Below are positions 1 through 10,745 of a DNA stretch of 64,000 nt, piece after piece. The notes under the pieces were generated by a model. The model saw only the letters and a list, made by a program, of their open reading frames with translations, had not been told where the DNA came from and ran no database searches. The position numbers were made by a program, and so were the translations under genes. The DNA is taken from the NCBI GenBank assembly GCA_951799425.1, contig OX637407.1:1061501-1125500 (forward strand), read 5' to 3'. How positions within the stretch are numbered: the first letter of the stretch is position 1; every line of letters begins with the position of its first letter. Source of the stretch: Ilex aquifolium (lineage: Eukaryota; Streptophyta; Magnoliopsida; Aquifoliales; Aquifoliaceae).

Positions 1-957
1 TGTGATGTGACTGAAAGCCACTAAGAATTGATTAGATGGGTATTAGTTCTAGCTCAAGATTTTAGATCGAGAGCAAATATCTTGGAGATACACTTTGATC
101 CTTAGCTTAAGTATTATAGCTGGTTAATTACCCAAAATTCCCTTTGAAGGGATTTGATGGATCGTTAGGGTACACATTTTGGAAGCTATAATTGGAAAAC
201 AAGTGCGGTTAGGTTTTTAATTGTACACTTTGGTGGAATCTAAGATACTCTCTTAGAACTTTCAAATCTATGTGAAGTTCTTATCTTGTAGCATATTTTG
301 ACTTGTGAATCGGTGGATTATAATTTATATCAGAGTGCGCAGCGAGCTTTTGGATTAATGACTGTAATGGTGACGGTAAGAAATATTATGAGAAAGTACA
401 AATTGATGTGAAAACTAAGAGTTGATCCTAGAACATTGACTTGTGTGGAGTGTGTAGTTATGAATTGAAATGATGGTAGATTTCAAGATTTTGAATCCCT
501 CTTGGGTTGTGAGAGACGAAAATTTGAAGAACGTTGTATCTATTTTCAGGAATTGAGATAAATCTTACCGTGATGCCATTAACAAATTTTGTGTTACACC
601 ATGATGTTAGTAGAGGGAAGATGAGTAATCCTAATGGTGGAATTGCATTTGAGTTATTTTGATATGCTTATGAAGAAGATACATGTAAGACGCAAATATG
701 AGGTTGATTGAATGGATTGGTGAAATTCAAAAGAGAAGTGATATTTGATGAGTACACAATTAAGTATTATGATCTAGTAGTTAGGCATGAAAAGAAATTA
801 GTTGGAACAATTGTATACAAGTATTAAGGATAGAGGTGATAAATGAATTCTAGTGAAGGAATGTATTTTGATTCTAGTCTCTCAAATTATTGAGAAGTTG
901 AGAGACTAACTCGACGACTAAGTTTCGAGGACGAAACTTTCTTTAAGGGGGGTGGAT
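1..957 (+). repeat. 3' end of an upstream family A internal region
   Basis: Nearly identical to 6035-6991. It ends with a TTCGAGGACGAAAC block and a purine tract directly before LTR A1. That ending is typical of plant gypsy elements downstream of pol. I see no open frame or recognisable pol protein here. Confidence 0.85.
940..957 (+). promoter_or_regulatory. Polypurine tract before LTR A1
   Basis: Purine run with six G, followed by ggat and then the TG that opens the LTR. It primes plus-strand DNA synthesis in reverse transcription. The same tract precedes LTR A2 at 6974-6991. Confidence 0.85.
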
Positions 958-3310
958 TGTAACACCCCGCATTTTTCTTTTATATATGTATATAGATATA
1001 TAGTAGATAATTGTTTTAAAACTGTAGATATATGTAGTGACATAAGAATAAACCGTAGGAATAAATGCTATGGAGACAATTTGATTGGGAAGCTACGTAT
1101 CGAAGATGTTTAAACTTGGAAAGGGTGATTAGACAAGTTTCTAAAGGTTTTTAGGTCAAAATAATGCTTCCATTGAATCCGGAAGGTCGAACAACCTTGG
1201 GAGAGGTAATATGAGGTGTATTGGAAGCTAGGAAGTATTTTGGAGTTAAAACCCACTTTAGAGTGAAATTGGGTAAAAAGTATCTTGGACACTTTCTAGT
1301 ATTTTAGCCATAAATGTTTATCCTTACATTCAATTGATCTGAAATTTTGACAGTAGATAGTAGACATCTAGGGCTACAAAAGTGTATCTCTTGGAAATTT
1401 TCCAATTCGACCTCTAAAGGGGTCAAAACTGCTCTGGAAGTCGAAGCAGCGAAACAGTACCGGTACCGAACAGTACCGGTACCCAGTACCGGTACCCCCG
1501 AACCAGTAACTAATTGGTACCGGTACCCGGTACCGGTACCCTTTGACTGGAGCCTTCCCGAACAGTAAAAAGTCGGGATTTTGGGTTTTAAAACACCCAT
1601 TCCAAGCCCTATTTGCCCCGTTCTTCATCTCATCCTCACCACAAACATCTTAGAGCCCTAGGAGGAGATAAAGAAAGGGAAAAATACCAAGATCAAGATA
1701 GATTCACACCTCATAGAAATCAAACCCGAAATTCCTCAAGAACACCATTCTTCTCCTCTCTTCCTATACACATTCACTACACCCTTACCCACATCTCTTA
1801 GAACCTTAAGAGAAGACAAGAAGGAGAAGGAGAAGGGAGGAAGGAGATCTTTGGAGCTTGGGTTAGCTTATAACTCTTGGATTCAAGGTAGGGGTATTTC
1901 TCTCATTTCTCATACATTGAGGCTAGGGTTGTATATTTATGTATGTCTCTCACTTGTCTTCTCATATATATGATATGTAGTACATGACTCTTGATATTTT
2001 TGCAATAAAGGACATGTTTCAAACATTTTGGTGGTTGGGTAACCATGAAACCATTCTTTTTCACAATCCAACCCGAGTTTTGAAGAAAATGGATTTTTCC
2101 TCTTAAATTCCTTTTGTCTTGGTTACCAAACTTTAGTGTTTTATCTTGTACAACAAAATGATGTTGCTAATGATCTCTTGTTCATTTTCTTAAAATTATG
2201 CTATGGTACATGGCTTGGGAAATTAGGGAATTTGATAATTTCTTGGGATTGTTTGTAAATGGAGATATTCTTGGTTTCCTCTTTTGTATGGTTGCTTGTG
2301 ATGGACTTGAATTACTTACGAGATATGCCGTAGAGTGTAAATGTCAGTCGAACCTAGTGGGGGGAGATGGTTTCTTGCATTCGTAGTGGGTTGGTGTTTG
2401 GCAACACAACCGCTATCGTACGCCTGGAGTTCGAACTAGGGATGGTATACCTTTCCTGGGGAGGGATTCGACAATGCCATGGGTATGATATACGCCCCTT
2501 TCCAAAGGTGCTTGTGATTATTATGGGTGGACTAGGTATAATCGTTGGGAAGATTCAGGAGAAACGATCAACATACATGGCCTTGAGGATGAACCAGAAT
2601 ACCTGGGATTGTTATAGTATTTCTTGGGGGTTATTGTTCATTGCACCAGATACGGTTTCTACAAGAATTTTGGGGTAGTATGGGATGCCACGAGAACTTG
2701 TGGAAATGGTGTATGGTGGGATGGATTATGTTTTGGAAATTGATTATTAATTGTATATTGGTTCCACTCACTCATGAATTATTCTTGATGCGTAAACTTG
2801 AGATCTGATAAATTGTCCCTGTTTTCCTTCAAAAGCTCTATATTATATTTGTGAAACGAGACCGACCTGTTTTATATATTTTCTAAACCTTGTTTGGGTT
2901 TGGGAGAAATTTTCTACAGAGCTTCGTGCTCACCCCCTACAGTTGAACATTTTTCAGATTAAACTCTTGAGGAGGATTTGGGAGTCGAGGAGCCCGCACA
3001 TTGGGAGACTCCGATCGACAGGAGCGTGGATCTCGAGGTGGACGCTTAGAGCGACCCTCTCTTTTGTACTAGACTAGAATATTCTTTTGAACACTGTAAA
3101 GTCTAGTTTAATTTTGCTACTTTCCGCTGCGCTATAATAGTTAATTTATTGGGATGTAAATGCCATTGTTGGGCATATTCTTTTGGATGTTATTGTATGT
3201 GCTTAAATGATGAAGTAAATTCTTTTGGATATTAGGTTGTGTAGTTGCTCTCATGATTGTAAATGGTTTTAGTAGGTAATGCCGTCCAGGGTGTGTTTTG
3301 GGGCTTTACA
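958..3310 (+). repeat. LTR A1 (2353 bp)
   Basis: Opens with TGTAACACCCC and ends TTTACA. A polypurine tract lies on its left and a tRNA-Met type primer-binding site on its right. It contains five GTACCGGTAC palindromes (1457-1539) and a weak TATA-like TTTTAAAAC at 1586-1594, then a purine-rich leader-like stretch. Short frames inside it occur in other LTR copies too and look like chance. The termini match solo LTR C and the LTRs of F. Confidence 0.9.
1457..1539. promoter_or_regulatory. Palindrome array in LTR A1, five GTACCGGTAC
   Basis: Perfect 10-bp palindromes start at 1457, 1473, 1486, 1517 and 1530. The last ends 47 bp before the TATA-like box. LTR A2 carries only three, so copy number changed after the tandem duplication. 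The function is not known to me; position suggests an upstream promoter element. Confidence 0.8.
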
Positions 3311-3314
3311 AAGT

Positions 3315-3326
3315 TGGTATCAGAGC
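3315..3326 (+). promoter_or_regulatory. Primer-binding site, tRNA-Met type
   Basis: TGGTATCAGAGC begins 4 bp after the LTR end. This is the usual plant initiator-Met tRNA primer complement. The A2 copy at 9320-9331 has a G-to-A change in its second base. Confidence 0.9.
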
Positions 3327-3500
3327 TTAGGCTTTAGGTCTTACATGGGAGCTGTAGGTTATGGATTACCACTAGAGCCTTAGGACTAAGTTGAATAAAA
3401 GAGTTTGAGTTAGATTTCACACTCTTCTTGTGTTATAGACTAAAGTGATACCTAGGATGTCTTGCACATCGAGGAACTAAATTGTGAATTGATATGCAGG

Positions 3501-4061
3501 ATGGAGGGTGGACGTGGACGTGGACGTGGACGAGGACGTGGTGGCCAAGCAAATCCACCACCACCATCACCTCCCGATACCATGGATATCATTTATCAAT
3601 GCATAAGGGAGTTAACTACTCTGGTACAACACCAGAATAGAATCAACAACCAACAACAACAGGACTTAGCAAGGGGAGGCCCGATCCGGACTGGTGCTAG
3701 CAGCAGTGGAGTGGCACAAAGGGCAGCTCCGTACTGCCGACCTGACCAAGCTTCAGGGCCACGAAATCCAGTGGTTCAAGGAGCTAGGGCTACTCGAAAT
3801 CGAACAGCCACTGACCCACGTCGCTGTTTCGCATGTGGCGATTTCGGGCACTTCAAACATAGATGCCCATCATTTCCTAAGAAGACCAAACAAGTCGTAG
3901 GACAAGTAAATGCAAACACGCCACCACCACAGAAGCCACCACCGCAGAACCCGTTAGAAGATATAGCCCCCGACAATATTGATCAAGAGAGAATTCCTAT
4001 TCTGACCCAACCGGAGGAAGATGTTTCCCATACAAGTGCGGAAGGTATCGTTTTTCTCTAA
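3501..4061 (+). CDS. Mini-gag: nucleocapsid protein without capsid domain, family A
   Basis: 186 residues, taken from the ATG at 3501; the frame is open a little upstream from a TTG at 3462. The N-terminus is a Gly-Arg repeat (RGRGRG) followed by proline- and glutamine-rich sequence. Near residues 107-120 lies a perfect zinc knuckle, CFACGDFGHFKHRC (C-X2-C-X4-H-X4-C), followed by basic and proline-rich sequence. The end resembles the linker that precedes protease in Tekay-type polyproteins but stops before any DSGA motif. A usual gypsy gag has about 200 capsid residues before the knuckle; none are present. The product could bind RNA but probably cannot form a particle alone, so it may use capsids of a relative. 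The same shortened gag occurs in element F, so it is a family trait and not a one-off deletion. Confidence 0.7.
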   Translation: MEGGRGRGRGRGRGGQANPPPPSPPDTMDIIYQCIRELTTLVQHQNRINNQQQQDLARGGPIRTGASSSGVAQRAAPYCRPDQASGPRNPVVQGARATRNRTATDPRRCFACGDFGHFKHRCPSFPKKTKQVVGQVNANTPPPQKPPPQNPLEDIAPDNIDQERIPILTQPEEDVSHTSAEGIVFL

Positions 4062-6973
4062 AAGTCTTGGGCATGTATTTTCTTTGAATTTTAATGTTAC
4101 TCATTCCTTCCCACACCCCACCTATGCAAATAACTTGGGATTAGACTTTGGGAATTTAGAACATGTCTGGAGTATAGACATGCCTCGGGAGAACGGTTGG
4201 ATACTAAGAGGATGTGTATAGGTGGTGTGCTTCAAATTGGGGAGCGAGAATTGATGGTAGACATGGTTGTATTAGACATGAATGAGTACGCTAGTTGTAT
4301 CATGTGGTTTAGACTAGTCTCGGAAACGGATGATAATTTGGCTTTTGGTTTGTAAATGAGATTAGGCATGGATCTCGATTGCGAGTCATATTATTTATAT
4401 TGGAGATGGGTATGAAATGGGATGTGTGACAAAGACACCCAAACTTGAGTTAGACAAGTATAAAAGGAACCAAACAGTCCGGCAGACTACCTCGCACCAA
4501 TTTGTTCATAAGTCTTCATTGGAAAGTCCAAATTGTGCACTGTTATTTTTGTTAGAACCCTAACTTGTATATCTTTCCAACCATATAGGTCACGCATGCT
4601 CAAAATACTCGAGTCAAATCAGTTTATTCTTCGAAGTTGGTCAAAAAAAAAAAAAAATCTGCACCGTGGTGTTCTTTGGACAGTAAAGTGTTGTACTTTC
4701 TTCTTAGATTATGAAGGACCTATCCTTAAGTGAACTTCCCCATTATTTAGGCTTTGATTGAGAGACACCCCCATAAGGATTGAAATGCTTTTGATGGATA
4801 ACAATATAAAAGATGATTATGATTTGGGGCTTGTCAACTTTAAGTATTCTCTTCCACTAATAGTATTGCTCATATTTTAGAAGTCCAGGGATATGATAAC
4901 CTAATTGGGAGGTGTGGAGATAAGGTTTATTTAGATGTTTTTAAGATGGACTAAGTTTGAATAATAAGGTTCCGGAAGGTTATGTGTGTGTTGCTTAAAA
5001 GTCATAGAAAATTAAGGAATGAATGTAGTTTTGGTTTAAGATATGAACCATGGGAGTGTTATGTTTTCCTCTAGGGTGATTACGATAATAGGAGATAGTA
5101 TAATTCTCACATACGAGAAATTGAAGGAATACGGTGAAGTAACCTCGAATGGGAGCTTATTTTTGGAATAATGATTGGAATTGTGGTTATAGATCTTAAA
5201 TCTATAAGAGGTTGTTTCATAACCACTTACTTGAGGTTCCCAATATTAGTTTGAAAATATTACGGAAAGTTGATTAAATTTACTTTGGAAGTATTGATGG
5301 TTTAGAAGGGTCATACATAGGATATTCCTTGACGACGTTATACTTAGGTAATCATATTTTGTCGTGGACTTAGTTCACTATAGTTAGACTCTCTAAAATG
5401 TTAACAATCAAGAATCTATTGGGTGAGTGTGTAGTTAATAGTTGACTTGTATTTACAAATATGGATTTGAAATTGAGGTCAAGTTATGGAAATGAAATTA
5501 TAGACATAGAAAAAGGGAAATCTAAGAAGTATGACTAAGTTGTAGTAATTACCTTTGACCATTGATATTGTAGGATTGAAGATTATAGATGTTAAAAGCT
5601 TGATGTTGTATATAGTAGACAATTATGAAAAGAGGATGATATTCCAAATTTGAGGTGAACCTCTATTGTTCTAGGAAACCTTTTAATGTCATTGAATTTG
5701 TGTTGGGGAATAGGACATTCTTCTTCTTTCCTCTTTTAGTACCTAGTTAAGATCGGAATGATTAGTTATGTTTGAGGAACGTTAGTATGAGTATAGAAGA
5801 TTCGAACTTATGGTTGATGGTGATAATGGTAAAGAAGTAAATTGAAGAATCAAGGATGATACCTATGAAGATTGCTTTGACATGGGATGAATCATCGAGA
5901 GTCTTATGTTAGTTTATATTATTTTAGTTTTTGGATCCTTGACAATCTATCCTCCCATTTTGATATGTTGCAAGAGGTATATTATAATGAATCGTATCAG
6001 AAGGATTAGAAGGTATAGATATCATTAAAAGAGTTGTGATGTGACTGAAAGCCACTAAGAATTGATTAGATGGGTATTAGTTCTAGCTCAAGATTTTAGA
6101 TCGAGAGCAAATATCTTGGAGATATACTTTGATCCTTAGCTTAAGTATTATAGCTGGTTAATTACCCAAAATTCCCTTTGAAGGGATTTGATGGATCGTT
6201 AGGGTACACATTTTGGAAGCTATAATTGGAAAACAAGTGCGGTTAGGTTTTTAATTGTACACTTTGGTGGAATCTAAGATACTCTCTTAGAACTTTCAAA
6301 TCTATGTGAAGTTCTTATCTTGTAGCATATTTTGACTTGTGAATCGGTGGATTATAATTTATATCAGAGTGCGCAGCGAGCTTTTGGATTAATGACTGTA
6401 ATGGTGACGGTAAGAAATATTATGAGAAAGTACAAATTGATGTGAAAACTAAGAGTTGATCCTAGAACATTGACTTGTGTGGAGTGTGTAGTTATGAATT
6501 GAAATGATGGTAGATTTCAAGATTTTGAATCCCTCTTGGGTTGTGAGAGACGAAAATTTGAAGAACGTTGTATCTATTTTCAGGAATTGAGATAAATCTT
6601 ACCGTGATGCCATTAACAAATTTTGTGTTACACCATGATGTTAGTAGAGGGAAGATGAGTAATCCTAATGGTGGAATTGCATTTGAGTTATTTTGATATG
6701 CTTATGAAGAAGATACATGTAAGACGCAAATATGAGGTTGATTGAATGGATTGGTGAAATTCAAAAGAGAAGTGATATTTGATGAGTACACAATTAAGTA
6801 TTATGATCTAGTAGTTAGGCATGAAAAGAAATTAGTTGGAACAATTGTATACAAGTATTAAGGATAGAGGTGATAAATGAATTCTAGTGAAGGAATGTAT
6901 TTTGATTCTAGTCTCTCAAATTATTGAGAAGTTGAGAGACTAACTCGACGACTAAGTTTCGAGGACGAAACTT
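4062..6973 (+). repeat. Non-coding remainder of family A internal region
   Basis: About 2.9 kb with no frame above roughly 65 codons that looks real, and no RT, RNase H or integrase motif seen in any frame. A similar sequence lies inverted in F (31226-33998), so it is a shared feature of the family. Poly-A run at 4645-4659. Content of a non-autonomous element; purpose unknown. Confidence 0.7.
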
Positions 6974-6991
6974 TCTTTAAGGGGGGTGGAT

Positions 6992-9315
6992 TGTAACACC
7001 CCGCATTTTTCTTTTATATATGTATATAGATATATAGTAGATAATTGTTTTAAAACTGTAGATATATGTAGTGACATAAGAATAAACCGTAGGAATAAAT
7101 GCTATGGAGACAATTTGATTGGGAAGCTACGTATCGAAGATGTTTAAACTTGGAAAGGGTGATTAGACAAGTTTCTAAAGGTTTTTAGGTCAAAATAATG
7201 CTTCCATTGAATCCGGAAGGTCGAACAACCTTGGGAGAGGTAATATGAGGTGTATTGGAAGCTAGGAAGTATTTTGGAGTTAAAACCCACTTTAGAGTGA
7301 AATTGGGTAAAAAGTATCTTGGACACCTTCTAGTATTTTAGCCATAACTTTTTATCCTTACATTAAATTGATCTGAAATTTTGACAGTAGATAGTAGACA
7401 TATAGGGCTACAAAAGTGTATCTCTTGGAAATTTTCCAATTCGACCTATAAAGGGGTCAAAACTGCTCTGGAAGTCGAAGCAGCCAAACAGTACCGGTAC
7501 CCAGTACCGGTACCCCCGAACCAGTAACTAATTGGTACCGGTACCCTTTGACTGGAGCCTTCCCGAACAGTAAAAAGTCGGGATTTTGGGTTTTAAAACA
7601 CCCATTCCAAGCCCTATTTGCCCCATTCTTCATCTCATCCTCACCACAAACATCTTAGAGCCCTAGGAGGAGATAAAGAAAGGGAAAAATACCAAGATCA
7701 AGATAGATTCACACCTCATAGAAATCAAACCCGAAATTCCTCAAGAACACCATTCTTCTCCTCTCTTCCTATACACATTCACTACACCCTTACCCACATC
7801 TCTTAGAACCTTAAGAGAAGATAAGAAGGAGAAGGAGAAGGGAGGAAGGAGATCTTTGGAGCTTGGGTTAGCTTATAACTCTTGGATTCAAGGTAGGGGT
7901 ATTTCTCTCATTTCTCATACATTGAGGCTAGGGTTGTATATTTATGTATGTCTCTCACTTGTCTTCTCATATATATGATATGTAGTACATGACTCTTGAT
8001 ATTTTTGCAATAAAGGACATGTTTCAAACATTTTGGTGGTTGGGTAACCATGAAACCATTCTTTTTCACAATCCAACCCGAGTTTTGAAGAAAATGGATT
8101 TTTCCTCTTAAATTCCTTTTGTCTTGGTTACCAAACTTTAGTGTTTTATCTTGTACAACAAAATGATGTTGCTAATGATCTCTTGTTCATTTTCTTAAAA
8201 TTATGCTATGGTACATGGCTTGGGAAATTAGGGAATTTGATAATTTCTTGGGATTGTTTGTAAATGGAGATATTCTTGGTTTCCTCTTTTGTATGGTTGC
8301 TTGTGATGGACTTGAATTACTTACGAGATATGCCGTAGAGTGTAAATGTCAGTCGAACCTAGTGGGGGGAGATGGTTTCTTGCATTCGTAGTGGGTTGGT
8401 GTTTGGCAACACAACCGCTATCGTACGCCTGGAGTTCGAACTAGGGATGGTATACCTTTCCTGGGGAGGGATTCGACAATGCCATGGGTATGGTATACGC
8501 CCCTTTCCAAAGGTGCTTGTGATTATTATGGGTGGACTAGGTATAATCGTTGGGAAGATTCAGGAGAAACGATCAACATACATGGCCTTGAGGATGAACC
8601 AGAATACCTGGGATTGTTATAGTATTTCTTGGGGGTTATTGTTCATTGCACCAGATACGATTTCTACAAGAATTTTGGGGTAGTATGGGATGCCACGAGA
8701 ACTTGTGGAAATGGTGTATGGTGGGATGGATTATGTTTTGGAAATTGATTATTAATTGTATATTGGTTCCACTCACTCATGAATTATTCTTGATGCGTAA
8801 ACTTGAGATCTGATAAATTGTCCCTGTTTTCCTTCAAAAGCTCTATATTATATTTGTGAAACGAGACCGACTTGTTTTATATATTTTCTAAACCTTGTTT
8901 GGGTTTGGGAGAAATTTTCTACAGAGCTTCGTGCTCACCCCCTACAGTTGAACATTTTTCAGATTAAACTCTTGAGGAGGATTTGGGAGTCGAGGAGCCC
9001 GCACATTGGGAGACTCCGATCGACAGGAGCGTGGATCTCGAGGTGGACGCTTAGAGCGACCCTCTCTTTTGTACTAGACTAGAATATTCTTTTGAACACT
9101 GTAAAGTCTAGTTTAATTTTGCTACTTTCCGCTGCGCTATAATAGTTAATTTATTGGGATGTAAATGCCATTGTTGGGCATATTCTTTTGGATGTTATTG
9201 TATGTGCTTAAATGATGAAGTAAATTCTTTTGGATATTAGGTTGTGTAGTTGCTCTCATGATTGTAAATGGTTTTAGTAGGTAATGCCGTCCAGGGTGTG
9301 TTTTGGGGCGTTACA
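6992..9315 (+). repeat. LTR A2 (2324 bp)
   Basis: Second copy of the A LTR, opening TGTAACACCCC and ending GTTACA. It is preceded by the polypurine tract and followed by the altered primer-binding site at 9320-9331. It differs from A1 by roughly ten substitutions seen by eye plus a 29-bp shortening in the palindrome array. Confidence 0.9.
7491..7544. promoter_or_regulatory. Palindrome array in LTR A2, three GTACCGGTAC
   Basis: Perfect palindromes start at 7491, 7504 and 7535. Two of the five repeats in A1 are missing, with all surrounding sequence preserved. Confidence 0.8.
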
Positions 9316-9496
9316 AAGTTAGTATCAGAGCTTAGGCTTTAGGTCTTACATGGGAGCTGTAGGTTATGGATTACCACTAGAGCCTTAGGACTAAGTTGAA
9401 TAAAAGAGTTTGAGTTAGATTTCACACTCTTCTTGTGTTATAGACTAAAGTGATACCTAGGATGTCTTGCACATCGAGGAACTAAATTGTGAATTG

Positions 9497-9733
9497 ATGT
9501 GCAGGATGGAGGGTGGACGTGGACGTGGACGAGGACGTGGTGGCCAAGCAAATCCACCACCACCATCACCTCCCGATACCATGGATATCATTTATCAATG
9601 CATAAGGGAGTTAACTACTCTGGTACAACACCAGAATAGAATCAACAACCAACAACAACAGGACTTAGCAAGGGGAGGCCCGATCCGGACTGGTGCTAGC
9701 AGCAGTGGAGTGGCACAAAGGGCAGCTCCGTAC
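9497..9733 (+). pseudogene. Truncated mini-gag, second family A copy
   Basis: Copy of the mini-gag at 3501, with two fewer Gly-Arg codons and an extra upstream in-frame ATG (9497; the usual start is 9506). It matches up to base 9733 and then runs into unrelated LTR D sequence, losing the zinc knuckle. The reading frame continues by chance into D until about 9820. The break has no flanking duplication visible, so a deletion or recombination joined A to D. Confidence 0.8.
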
Positions 9734-10200
9734 AAGTTTTCTCATGCAATCATGCGACTCCATGTGACCATCGATCCACATTTCCAAGTCCACATATCAA
9801 CCACCAAAAAAGGTGTTTGATTAAACATGCACCTCACATCCCCACACCCATGACTTATGTTCATGAATGTGATGCTCCCTTACACATGCAATGCAATGAC
9901 TCATTGCACACTTTCCACATGTTCAAGATGCAGTGAACGCCATATGAATAATTTAAACCACATATCAACATATGTCATGGCAATATATATCTTAAGCAGA
10001 CAATTACCATAAAACATCATGAAACTAATATCTTAGCAACATATTAACATATTTCACCACAACATTCAACATGCTAAACATAGTCATGTAACACATGATT
10101 TCAATCACTCAAGGTATTTTATCGATCACCTTCAAGGCAACCATCATGTTGAACACAAATCATGCCCAAATTCCACTAAGTTACAAGAAAGTTCACAAGT
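9734..10200 (-). repeat. LTR D, left fragment
   Basis: Non-coding, rich in short CA and ATG-like words. Its layout resembles the middle of the Tekay-type LTR of B. It continues at 22338 once B is removed. The expected LTR end (TGTGACGCC on this strand) is missing, so D is truncated at 9733/9734. The last five bases, caagt, are the left target duplication of B. Confidence 0.6.
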
Positions 10201-10487
10201 TGTGACGCCCCAATTTTTGGGGGTCCTATATTAACCGTTGACCAACCGTCAACCCGCGGAAGTATCCGTGAATGTCCCTTAAACCCGACACCACGTCAAA
10301 TAACATTCCTTTAACCGGAATCATAACCCACAACTGTAAATTGAAATCAATTATTCATTTGGTTTAATCAAGACCCAACGCACCTTGATTTACACTCCAT
10401 TATAGTCCATTTACATCATTGGAGGAAGGGAAAACATAGATTGAAAATAGGGCAAAGCAATTTAAAAATCAGTAAATTTTGGAGAGT

Positions 10488-10612
10488 GTACCGGTACACA
10501 GTACCGGTACCATACCGTACCGGTACACAGTACCGGTACTGTTAACCTACTGGAAAGGGGGTACCGGTACACAGTACCGGTACCATACTGTACCGGTACC
10601 CAGTACCGGTAC
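10488..10612. promoter_or_regulatory. Palindrome array in B 3' LTR, eight GTACCGGTAC
   Basis: Perfect palindromes start at 10488, 10501, 10517, 10530, 10561, 10574, 10590 and 10603. The sister LTR has seven plus one mutated copy (20220-20345). The same 10-mer occurs in family A, whose LTR is otherwise different. In B the array is about 290-410 bp from the LTR 3' end and not next to the TATA box. Confidence 0.8.
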
Positions 10613-10745
10613 TCTCTGACCAGTTTTGCCATTTTCAACCATTTTTCATTTCCAATCCATTCAAAACCTTTCCCAATTCATCAAATACATGTTTGACAAG
10701 GATTTCCATATAAAACATGGTTTGTACAAGTTCTATTACAATTGA

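Larger units (their letters stand above)
1..9733 (+). mobile_element. Tandem array of non-autonomous LTR retrotransposon family A
   Basis: Bases 1 to about 3700 recur almost unchanged from 6035 onward, an offset of 6034 bp. The repeat unit is one LTR plus one internal region. The order is end of an internal region, LTR A1, full internal region, LTR A2, start of a third internal region. LTR A1 is preceded by a polypurine tract and followed by a primer-binding site, so it serves two units at once. A simple insertion would instead be flanked by a target duplication. The copies differ by only scattered substitutions (one seen in the first 957 bp) and one 29-bp length change, so the duplication is recent. 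The array breaks off at 9733. Its left end lies outside the window. Confidence 0.9.
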
